Below are positions 53,755-60,856 of a DNA stretch of 64,000 nt, one piece after another. How positions within the stretch are numbered: the first letter of the stretch is position 1; each line of letters begins with the position of its first letter. The notes beneath the pieces were generated by a model. The model saw only the letters and a program-made list of their open reading frames with translations, had not been told where the DNA came from and made no database searches. The stretch is from positions 57,049,369 through 57,113,368 of the forward strand of contig OX442314.1 of the NCBI GenBank assembly GCA_949358305.1. Direction: 5' to 3'. A program made the translations under genes and the position numbers. Source of the stretch: Strigamia acuminata (taxonomy: Eukaryota > Arthropoda > Chilopoda > Geophilomorpha > Linotaeniidae).

Positions 53755-54234
53755 TTATTGCCCCATCTTTCCCGCCGCCGACGAGCCGTACGGTTTCAAG
53801 TAGAAACCTTTTCCAGTTTTGCGAATCCGTAATTTTTTTTTTAACGACTGACGTAGACCTTTGCCTTCGGTGGCTAAATTGTGGCGCTTGGCTTCATCGA
53901 CCATTTCCTTATTTGTTTTTGCCGAGTCTACGGCTTTAGCGATGCCTGCTGCACCCCCAGCCAGTCCACCCAATGCTCCCAATAATGGAAGCAGCAATGG
54001 AAAGAATCCACCAGTTTGTCTAACCTGTTTCGTAGGTATGCTTAAAGTCATTCCTTTCTTTTTAGAACCGGCCTTTTTGATCTTATTTATCTGTCTATCA
54101 GTAAGAGACAAGCCATGATTGCCGTTCAATTGTTTATACTTCAATCTTAAATGTAAGGGTATCCTTTTTTTGATGGATTTGGATACCTTTCGTTGCTGAT
54201 TGGGGGTTAACGCTACCTTATGTATTTTATACAT
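53755..54234 (-). CDS. Basic pX-like core peptide
   Basis: 159 residues. Lys/Arg-rich ends (SKSIKKRIPLHLRLKYK, SLKKKLRIRKTGKGFYLKPY) surround a glycine-rich hydrophobic stretch (GGFFPLLLPLLGALGGLAGG). Adenovirus and Polinton-type elements have a small basic protein of this design, compared to the core protein pX, next to the protease. The ATG follows a TAAAAAAATAAGAG leader. It is the gene immediately upstream of the protease, with overlapping frames. Confidence 0.6.
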   Translation of the reverse strand: MYKIHKVALTPNQQRKVSKSIKKRIPLHLRLKYKQLNGNHGLSLTDRQINKIKKAGSKKKGMTLSIPTKQVRQTGGFFPLLLPLLGALGGLAGGAAGIAKAVDSAKTNKEMVDEAKRHNLATEGKGLRQSLKKKLRIRKTGKGFYLKPYGSSAAGKMGQ

Positions 54235-54253
54235 CTCTTATTTTTTTATAACT

Positions 54254-55576
54254 TTAATATAACACTTCGATTTTGCCTTTGTCCAATTTCATATTCATCA
54301 ATCTGTCGCCTATTATCAAAGCGTAGGCTTTAGTATTGGCCGGGACTGCCGTTTCAAATTTCATTTTTATTTGCACGTCAATTATGCCGGTTTTCAGCCT
54401 CTCGCTCTGTTTTGAGCAATCGATCACAATCAGCGGGTACAGTTTCGCATAATCCCACGCGTTGAACATTATATCGGATGCGCCGTAATAATCTTTCCTA
54501 AATTGGATGCATGATTCCAGAAACCTACTGAAATTACTATTTTCAAAGTTCTCATTCGAGTCTAAATAGGGGTACCGCTCGGAGTTCAGGAACGCATGAA
54601 CTTCGTTGACTTTAACGGTGTCGAATATCGCCGTATTTTTGGTTTGGTCGTTTCTTTTATCGGTCTGAAATCCGACGATGATGTACCGCGGTTTCTCGGA
54701 AGTGCTGGTGGTTACCACTCGCCAGGCATGCTCCGTGGTTTGGGGCAAGTCCGACATTTCGAACGACCAATGGCGGAACGCTAATGGAATATTCACGCCT
54801 CTATCCATGGCTGCGAGCAGTCGACTCTTTTGCACATCGGATGGAATAACGTGCGGCATTAACCAATATAGTTGTTGGAGAACTATTTTACCTTCGGGTA
54901 TGGCTTGCGCGGCTCCAGCCACAGTTTTGGTCGCGGCTTTAAAAATGGCATCATCGTTGTGCGTTCTCATCAAAGTTAAAACTTGTTTGGCTCCGTAAAT
55001 GACTTTGTTATAGTCTTCAAAAAATCCCATCAGATGGGTCAGTGGCACTAACAACGAAAAGGTACCGTGCTTTTTTGGCAGCAAGTTGTATAACCTGCGC
55101 CGTTCCTCAAATCCGGGATTGTCGAGATCCACTGATTTGCCGGACTTGTGGTCGGGTAACCAGCCCATATTTTCGATCGCGTTTTGGTTATTGTGATACG
55201 TCAAAGCGCCTTTCATAGTGGTGGCATAGCCTGGATAATTAATCTCGTCGATTAGTTTGTCACCGATGTGATATTTCAGGTTGCTGAAGAGAAAAGGCAT
55301 GAAATTATTCACTAGCGTTGCCGCATCATCGGTGTCTTTTCCCTCCGACGCATATTCCGTTCCATCATTCTTTGTCAACTGCCCCGTTACGCATACGTAA
55401 CTTTTATGGGGGTGTGTCCAGATATCTTCGTTCTGTATGATTAGGCGAATTTCAGAGTTCACATTATTCAAATTTGTCCCAATAATCGGGTGATACTCGT
55501 GGTATCTGTATGCATTTACGGATTCGTCGATGACGAACGGTTGTTCGACGTCTAAATAATTTTCAGCGACTTGCAT
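54254..55576 (-). CDS. mcp: Major capsid-like protein
   Basis: 440 residues, the longest virion gene. It contains VPLTHLMGFFEDYNKVIYGA and QVLTLMRTHNDDAIF, strings typical of the capsid-type protein (proposed double jelly-roll) carried by arthropod Polinton/adintovirus-type elements next to the ATPase and protease. FDTVKVNEVHAFLNSERYPY and a Gly-rich-free C-terminus follow. The ATG lies 9 nt after a TTAAAAAATAG leader. Assignment as major capsid rests on family resemblance and size; no structure can be checked here. Confidence 0.7.
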   Translation of the reverse strand: MQVAENYLDVEQPFVIDESVNAYRYHEYHPIIGTNLNNVNSEIRLIIQNEDIWTHPHKSYVCVTGQLTKNDGTEYASEGKDTDDAATLVNNFMPFLFSNLKYHIGDKLIDEINYPGYATTMKGALTYHNNQNAIENMGWLPDHKSGKSVDLDNPGFEERRRLYNLLPKKHGTFSLLVPLTHLMGFFEDYNKVIYGAKQVLTLMRTHNDDAIFKAATKTVAGAAQAIPEGKIVLQQLYWLMPHVIPSDVQKSRLLAAMDRGVNIPLAFRHWSFEMSDLPQTTEHAWRVVTTSTSEKPRYIIVGFQTDKRNDQTKNTAIFDTVKVNEVHAFLNSERYPYLDSNENFENSNFSRFLESCIQFRKDYYGASDIMFNAWDYAKLYPLIVIDCSKQSERLKTGIIDVQIKMKFETAVPANTKAYALIIGDRLMNMKLDKGKIEVLY

Positions 55577-55618
55577 AGTTGCTATTTTTTAATTACGTAA
55601 TATATATATATATTTTTT

Positions 55619-55774
55619 TTAAAAAGAGTTTATGTAATCTCGGTTATCGGCACGAAGCGAAGCTACTTTCATTTCCACATTGCCACCGCCTCTCATAGCC
55701 TGTTCTATTGTAGGGTTCTCTTTCGTGACGACATAATGCGTCGTAATATTTTTTTTCTTAAATATAATCGGCAT
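55619..55774 (-). CDS. Small virion-block ORF, 51 residues
   Basis: ATG at 55774 preceded by TTTAAAAAAATAAG, the same leader type as its neighbours. It encodes about 51 residues (begins MPIIFKKKNITTHYVVTKEN) and ends at 55619, filling the gap between the capsid-like and penton-like genes. The family is unknown. Leader and position are the support. Confidence 0.55.
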   Translation of the reverse strand: MPIIFKKKNITTHYVVTKENPTIEQAMRGGGNVEMKVASLRADNRDYINSF

Positions 55775-55783
55775 CTTATTTTT

Positions 55784-56515
55784 TTAAACTGACGTTTTTC
55801 TTCTCAAATGGAACCGCGCGGTAAAAACTTCCCCTCTGAGATCGATGGGTTTACTATCTTGATCGGTCAACCATATCCTGACTTCGTGAATTTTGGATTG
55901 ATTTTTTACCGGCAAGTATAGTATGTTATTCGGCATTTCGACTATTTTGAAACCGGCCGGAACGTTCGGAAAAAATGCGTAAATAATCGGAGATGCTTCG
56001 CCGTTCAAGTACGAATCGGTAATTAAATCGCAGTGCACTAGTATGGTGTTTATATGGAAAATGTTAACGGGATTAACCGACTCGTTGGTTCCAGCCGTAT
56101 ATTCGCGCTTTTCAAATCCAAATAAATGAGCCATGTTATTCTCATGCCTGAAATCTACGGCATATTCCATTTGACTTATCGTCAACGTCGTGGATAAAGT
56201 GTTAATATTCTCTTTTATGTCGATGAACGGTAGGTCACTGTTTTGGTCCCAATGTCCTCTCGCTTTCATCTCGGTATGTAATCGAGCGATAATGTCGACA
56301 AGTTCATAACTACCGGGTGGGAAAGTAATGATTAGTGATGTTTTTGTTTTATCGATCGAATACACGAATACGTTGTTTTCCTCGGTGATATTTGGCATTG
56401 AATTAAAAGTCTCCAGACTCACTAATCCCAATTCAAATTCATCCTCGCCCAGTAATAAAGGCGACGAGAATGTGGTGAGAAAATCGGTCTTTGTGCTACT
56501 CAATACAATAGACAT
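55784..56515 (-). CDS. Penton-like minor capsid protein
   Basis: The start chosen at 56515 (MSIVLSSTKTDFLTTFSSPL) follows TTAAAAAAAACAAC; the frame is open 15 codons further. Beta-rich, about 243 residues, with LTTFSSPLLLGEDEFELGLV, a string seen in small capsid proteins of the same element group. It ends HLRRKTSV. A single jelly-roll vertex protein is the likely role, inferred from size, beta content and location between the major capsid-like gene and the ATPase. Confidence 0.6.
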   Translation of the reverse strand: MSIVLSSTKTDFLTTFSSPLLLGEDEFELGLVSLETFNSMPNITEENNVFVYSIDKTKTSLIITFPPGSYELVDIIARLHTEMKARGHWDQNSDLPFIDIKENINTLSTTLTISQMEYAVDFRHENNMAHLFGFEKREYTAGTNESVNPVNIFHINTILVHCDLITDSYLNGEASPIIYAFFPNVPAGFKIVEMPNNILYLPVKNQSKIHEVRIWLTDQDSKPIDLRGEVFTARFHLRRKTSV

Positions 56516-56525
56516 GTTGTTTTTT

Positions 56526-57659
56526 TTAATTCGCGAGAATTTTCTTACGCATGTTTTCAAACTTGGTTTTATCGAGGATTCTTTCCTCTTTTAGTTCCAT
56601 AAGTATTTCTACAATTTCGTTGTCGTGAGACTGGTTTCCAGCATCCCGTGATGCATGCAACAATCGCAGCCTGTCTATTAATTCGTCCGGGTTATTGTAA
56701 TACTTGTAGTCTACGGAGTTGTGCGGCCGAAACGTTTTCGTGACACCTTTGCCCGATTGTAGATATTGTGCTTGATATTGTTTGTAGTGTCGCCAAATTG
56801 GTTTATTCACTTTCAGATACTTCTCTCCTTTAGAAGATTTTGGCCTATTAGTTGCTGGATCATGACGACTAAATAATGCTTTAGTTTTGATTAGAATGTC
56901 GGCATAATTATTTAATGCCTTCTGATTCTGATATGGATCCAATGCTGGAATTTTGTTCAAGAGGAAATCCTTTAATTCTTTATCGAATCTATATGTTTTA
57001 TTTCTTACAGAAATATGATCCGGGATAAATGTAACTTCTTCGACTCCTATTTTAAATTTTAAGTCTTTAGTATCAAATCTGATTCCAAACACACGGTCTA
57101 TATTAGCCGCATTTGCAGCATAATAATCTATAAAAGATTGCAGATACGTGTCTTCCGGATCTGTTTCTGTCTTTTTCCATTCGAGACTTCTACGTACTTC
57201 CGTGCGATATTTATCAGAAACATCATCAGCATCAGCATCGACACCAAGATTTGCTTCTTCTTCTTCCACACTTCGAAGTGATGTATTGTTCGCTTCATCG
57301 TAATCAACTAAACTTTGAGGAGTTCCACGATGACTAGAGGACAAGCTTTGGCGTAAGAACTGTCTTTTAATGGATGCATTTTCCCAATTTCTGACGGGTG
57401 TCTCTATATCCATTTTTGACATTGTCTTCTCAGGCTCGCTTTTAACGGTAGTAAAAGGTGACGGTTTGAAAGACATGGGTTGGGATGGAGATACTTGCTG
57501 CTGCTGCGGCAGGCTATGCAATGCTGTAGTAACCGGTTTGAAGAATGCACCGAGCGCTTCATCTTCGGATCCTCTGTTTAACTTATCTTGCAGAAACTTT
57601 TTTTTCAAGCTCTGTTTTAATTTCTCGTAATTTCCACGCTGTTGTTTATTCATGTTCAT
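56526..57659 (-). CDS. Conserved virion-block protein of unknown function
   Basis: 377 residues with a basic coiled N-terminus (NYEKLKQSLKKKFLQDK), a disordered Ser/Pro middle and a folded C-terminal domain (DVFG-type IDRVFGIRFDTKDLKFKIGV, then NKIPALDPYQNQKALNNYAD). Proteins of this plan, with the Y-x-x-I-L linker and a K-rich YLKVNKPIW-type segment, accompany the capsid genes in arthropod Polinton-type elements. No enzyme motif is visible. The ATG is preceded by TTTTTAAAAA. It lies between the ATPase and the penton-like gene. Confidence 0.6.
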   Translation of the reverse strand: MNMNKQQRGNYEKLKQSLKKKFLQDKLNRGSEDEALGAFFKPVTTALHSLPQQQQVSPSQPMSFKPSPFTTVKSEPEKTMSKMDIETPVRNWENASIKRQFLRQSLSSSHRGTPQSLVDYDEANNTSLRSVEEEEANLGVDADADDVSDKYRTEVRRSLEWKKTETDPEDTYLQSFIDYYAANAANIDRVFGIRFDTKDLKFKIGVEEVTFIPDHISVRNKTYRFDKELKDFLLNKIPALDPYQNQKALNNYADILIKTKALFSRHDPATNRPKSSKGEKYLKVNKPIWRHYKQYQAQYLQSGKGVTKTFRPHNSVDYKYYNNPDELIDRLRLLHASRDAGNQSHDNEIVEILMELKEERILDKTKFENMRKKILAN

Positions 57660-58323
57660 TTTTTAAAAATGGGGAAAATTTATTTTTATATCTCCCGCTC
57701 GACATAGACTTGGTCTTGTCTATCGTGAGAAAGCCAAACGTATCATCATCCCAACACGACTTACACATGTCTCTGAATCGAACGTACGTCATGTCCGTTC
57801 CAACATGGTTGTCAAAAACGTGTTTCATGTTTCTTTCGTCTTGTCTGAACATGATTATTAAATTGGCATTGTCTCTTATCACCTGTTTTGGGATCCGGCT
57901 ATAAGTCTGACACAAGTAAAAAGAGTCTACGTTACTATGACGACCCTGGGCAAAATATTTCTCAATATTATGTTGCTTGTCGGTCATCACATCGTCAAAC
58001 ACAAAAATAGACTTGTTCACGGATTTATCAAAAAGTTGTTCGGGAGACGGCACATCTTCGTTGCTCGGGAAGAAATGAGCTACCTGTTTGCCCAATTCCG
58101 ATTCTAGATCCTCGAACAACTCTCTTAACCGTTCGTATTTTGGTTGAAATAAAGTTTTAGAAAACACCATCAGCTTGTCAAATCGTAACCAGTGCAGGAA
58201 GTTTAGCAACAGATTCGTTTTCCCACATTCAGCCGGGCCACACATGATGCATCTTATGTTTTTTGGCAGAATCGACTTATCACATTTATCCAAACGCCCC
58301 GTGTCAAAATTTATGACATTCAT
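57646..58323 (-). CDS. atp: DNA-packaging ATPase (FtsK/HerA type)
   Basis: 225 residues. Walker A is MCGPAECGKTNLLLNFL near residue 30; Walker B is SIFVFDDVM near residue 110; a QGRHSNVDSFYLCQTYSRIP segment fits the sensor/arginine region of A32-like ATPases. This is the genome-packaging motor of Polintons and related viruses. It is the first gene of the minus-strand block, with its ATG after TATAAAAA, and overlaps the next gene's start by 14 bp. Confidence 0.88.
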   Translation of the reverse strand: MNVINFDTGRLDKCDKSILPKNIRCIMCGPAECGKTNLLLNFLHWLRFDKLMVFSKTLFQPKYERLRELFEDLESELGKQVAHFFPSNEDVPSPEQLFDKSVNKSIFVFDDVMTDKQHNIEKYFAQGRHSNVDSFYLCQTYSRIPKQVIRDNANLIIMFRQDERNMKHVFDNHVGTDMTYVRFRDMCKSCWDDDTFGFLTIDKTKSMSSGRYKNKFSPFLKNEHE

Positions 58324-58358
58324 TTTTTATATTCCCGTAATAAAAAAAGAAGACAAAC

Positions 58359-58514
58359 ATGTTTTGCGTTAAATGCAAAAAGTCTACTCCTACCGGCACG
58401 TTGGAAATGGGTGTCACTAAGAACAACAGAGCCTACAAAAGAGGCAAATGCTTGGCATGCGGGACCTTGAAATATCAGTTCATAAAAAAAAAAAATCTCC
58501 AGCAACCGGAAAAG
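58359..58514 (+). CDS. Zinc-ribbon (DUF5679-like) start of the phospholipase gene
   Basis: ATG at 58359 after TAATAAAAAAAGAAGACAAAC. It encodes FCVKCKKSTPT ... KCLACGTLKY, a two-CxxC ribbon that, in related elements and parvovirus-like proteins, is fused to the phospholipase domain found downstream. The frame passes an A12 run (58484-58495) and ends soon after (58514). The phospholipase domain continues in the -1 frame from that run. Confidence 0.7.
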
Positions 58515-58873
58515 GACTTTTGAATAAACTAATCAATAAATTACCGGTAGAAATGCATATCCCCGGGTACAACTATTGCGGCCCGGGCACAAAATTAGAT
58601 AAACGTCTAACAAGAGGTGATAAAGGCATAAACCCATTGGATGAAGCATGCAAGCTGCACGACATTGCTTACATAAATGAGAACTTAGAAGCCAGACACG
58701 AAGCAGACAGAAAGTTGGTCGAAGCATGTGTTTTAATCATCTCCGATCCAACAGTCAGTTTAAGCACAAAATTAGCCGCCAAAGCAATCAAAGCAACGTT
58801 CAATACCAAACTTAAACTGGGAATGGGACTAAAAAAAAAAAAAAATGCCCGACATAGAGCAACTGGTATCTGA
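58493..58873 (+). CDS. Parvovirus-type phospholipase A2 domain
   Basis: The open frame is joined to the zinc ribbon only by a -1 shift at the A12 run; the upstream ATG at 58448 in this frame gives an unrelated start. LLNKLINKLPVEMHIPGYNY, then CGPGTKLDKRL, the calcium-loop type YxGPGT motif, and the catalytic CKLHDIAY (His-Asp pair) identify a secreted-type phospholipase A2 as in parvovirus VP1. It is known to be carried by some Polinton/adintovirus elements. The end overlaps the integrase start (58845) within another A run. The activity would act on membranes during entry in viruses having it. Confidence 0.8.
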   Translation, partial: KSPATGKGLLNKLINKLPVEMHIPGYNYCGPGTKLDKRLTRGDKGINPLDEACKLHDIAYINENLEARHEADRKLVEACVLIISDPTVSLSTKLAAKAIKATFNTKLKLGMGLKKKKNARHRATGI

Positions 58874-59798
58874 ATTACATAAGCCGGCACGTAGGCATTA
58901 CGTCAGACGTCCGGTCGTATCTTTTGCAATCAACGACTTATGGCAGATCGATTTAGTCGAATTAATACCTTTTTCCCGTGTAAACAAAGGTTATAAATAC
59001 TTATTAACGGTTATAGATGCGTTCTCTAAATATGCGTATGCGGTTCCCATCAAATCAAAGACTGGCAAAGACGTAACCGCTGCATTTGAAAAGGTGCTTG
59101 TCAAAGCGGGGAATAAGGGGCCGGTCAACATGGCATCCGATTGGGGGAAAGAATTCTACAATTCCCATTTCAAGGCACTGGTCAAAAAGTTTAACATCAA
59201 CCATTTTTCCACACACTCGCCGTTGAAAGCGAGCATGGTCGAGCGGTTCAATCGCACGCTCAAAGAGCGCATGTACAGGCATTTTACTTTGAAAGGTTCG
59301 AGGAATTGGATTACTATCTTACCCCAATTGATGACCCGTTATAACTCTTCGGTTCACCGTACGACCAACATGAAACCCAAAAATGTGGCTCCCAAACATG
59401 AAAAGGCGCTCAGACTAAAATTACTTCCCGAACCAGCAACGTCCAAGCCTAAATTCAAAGTTGGTGACCGAGTGCGTATTTCCAAATCCAAATCCATATT
59501 TGACAAAGGGTTTTTGCAAAATTGGACTAATGAAATCTTTACAATTGATAAAGTGGACACGACGTATGAACCTCCAATTTTCAAATTGAAAGACAGTTTG
59601 GGAGAATCGATCGAAGGTTCCTTTTACCGTGAAGAACTCCAAAAAACTGAAACCAGGGTAGATGATCCCTACTTGATCGAGAAAGTCATTAGAAAAAAGA
59701 AAAACAGCGATGGATCATGGAAGTACCTAGTGAAATGGGTCGGCTACGATCAGAAGCATAATTCATGGGTGGATGATCTCATCGACATTAAAAAATGA
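58845..59798 (+). CDS. int: Polinton integrase with chromodomain
   Basis: 317 residues. The retroviral-type core has Asp in LWQIDLVELIPF, Asp in ASDWGKEFYN and Glu in KASMVERFNRTLKERM, the complete DDE triad. An SH3-like segment (KFKVGDRVRISKSKS) and a C-terminal chromodomain (EKVIRKKKNSDGSWKYLVKW) follow. No zinc-binding HHCC module is seen at the N-terminus, where the first residues are short. The ATG is at the end of a run of A bases starting at 58831. It inserts element DNA, giving the 6-bp duplication seen at the ends. Confidence 0.92.
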   Translation: MPDIEQLVSELHKPARRHYVRRPVVSFAINDLWQIDLVELIPFSRVNKGYKYLLTVIDAFSKYAYAVPIKSKTGKDVTAAFEKVLVKAGNKGPVNMASDWGKEFYNSHFKALVKKFNINHFSTHSPLKASMVERFNRTLKERMYRHFTLKGSRNWITILPQLMTRYNSSVHRTTNMKPKNVAPKHEKALRLKLLPEPATSKPKFKVGDRVRISKSKSIFDKGFLQNWTNEIFTIDKVDTTYEPPIFKLKDSLGESIEGSFYREELQKTETRVDDPYLIEKVIRKKKNSDGSWKYLVKWVGYDQKHNSWVDDLIDIKK

Positions 59799-60214
59799 AT
59801 AACGTGGAAATTTACAACTGGGCGAAGAATAAACTACGTATCGCTCACTTCAACAACGTGTTGCCCATCGATTGCTTGAAACCGCTCGCGAATCACCGGG
59901 GCAAGAATGAAAGCTTCGTCATCAATTTAGACCCATCGACGGGTGGTGGTACCCATTGGGTCAGCTTGTATCTTTGCAATGACAGAGGCATATACTTTGA
60001 TAATTTGGGAAACGTTCCACCTAAAGAGATCATTGATTTCGTCGGAAGAGACGTTACCCTAGATTATGCTACAAAAGAAGTGTATTCGTTGACAAAAGAG
60101 GATTCTTGTGGGATGTTTTGCCTCTTTGCGCTCTATTTAGCAGCCAATCTTAATCTCAGGCAGAATACAATCATTAAAATCATTCGAGGAATGAATAATC
60201 TTGAGTTGTTGTAA
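59795..60214 (+). CDS. Adenain-like cysteine protease 2
   Basis: 139 residues. Catalytic His in GGGTHWVSLYL, acidic residue in IYFDNLGNVPP and Cys in DSCGMFCLFALY, the same order as the protease at 53381-53731 but with clearly different sequence. The start ATG overlaps the integrase stop (ATGA) after a TTAAAAA run. It has a longer N-terminal part (NWAKNKLRIAHFNNVLPIDC) than protease 1. Two distinct proteases in one Polinton is unusual. This one may process a different substrate or be acquired from another lineage. Confidence 0.8.
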   Translation: MNNVEIYNWAKNKLRIAHFNNVLPIDCLKPLANHRGKNESFVINLDPSTGGGTHWVSLYLCNDRGIYFDNLGNVPPKEIIDFVGRDVTLDYATKEVYSLTKEDSCGMFCLFALYLAANLNLRQNTIIKIIRGMNNLELL

Positions 60215-60448
60215 AGTAAACCCAATTTCCATTTTTCACAAAAAAATGAAATTATTTAAGAAGTTAAAACGATCCTAATTTGAAATCAACGAAGATTCAC
60301 ACAAAACCTTGCGGAAAGTCTGCAAACAAGCACGGGCATGTGTTAAAGTCCGTGTCAAATCAAAAAATGAAACCGTAACAAAAATTTTCTATATATAAAA
60401 AAGCAACATTATTATATTCACTTCAATTTGAGAAAGAAAAGAATTAAA

Positions 60449-60730
60449 ATGTATCTCTTTGAACTCCAACAGAACAAAACTACCGATGAAAGGAAAATAA
60501 TTTTGAAACATTTATCCTTATTTTTATTGGTCCATTATGGTGGCTCAATAGATGAGAGAACTGATTCGTTACTTTTGTGGCGACCGGCATTTCAGATTAA
60601 AATCCAAACCCTGCTGGAAAAACTTGGAAGATTTTCCAGTGAGAATATTGAACACGTCAAATACGTACATGACAATGTAACTATAGCAGAAATCCAGGAA
60701 TTGGCCGAGATAAGCCATTTATTCGGATAG
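60449..60730 (+). CDS. Small helical protein of unknown function
   Basis: ATG at 60449 after GAATTAAA; a TATATAAAAAAG lies about 60 nt upstream. 93 residues, mostly helix (TTDERKIILKHLSLFLLVHY, FQIKIQTLLEKLGRF). No family was recognised. It is the last plus-strand gene before the right terminal repeat. Confidence 0.5.
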   Translation: MYLFELQQNKTTDERKIILKHLSLFLLVHYGGSIDERTDSLLLWRPAFQIKIQTLLEKLGRFSSENIEHVKYVHDNVTIAEIQELAEISHLFG

Positions 60731-60856
60731 ACAAAGAAAGAAAATAAAAAAAAAACAAAAAAAAGAACAAAACTTAAAGAAGAAAAAAGCTACATTCATA
60801 TATTCCATTTTTTGCACACAAACGGCCACCATTTTAGCCATTTGACCCTCAGACAC
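60731..60856. other. A-rich spacer
   Basis: Oligo-A and AAAGAA repeats between the last gene and the right terminal repeat. Possible transcript end; no structured terminator seen. Confidence 0.5.
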
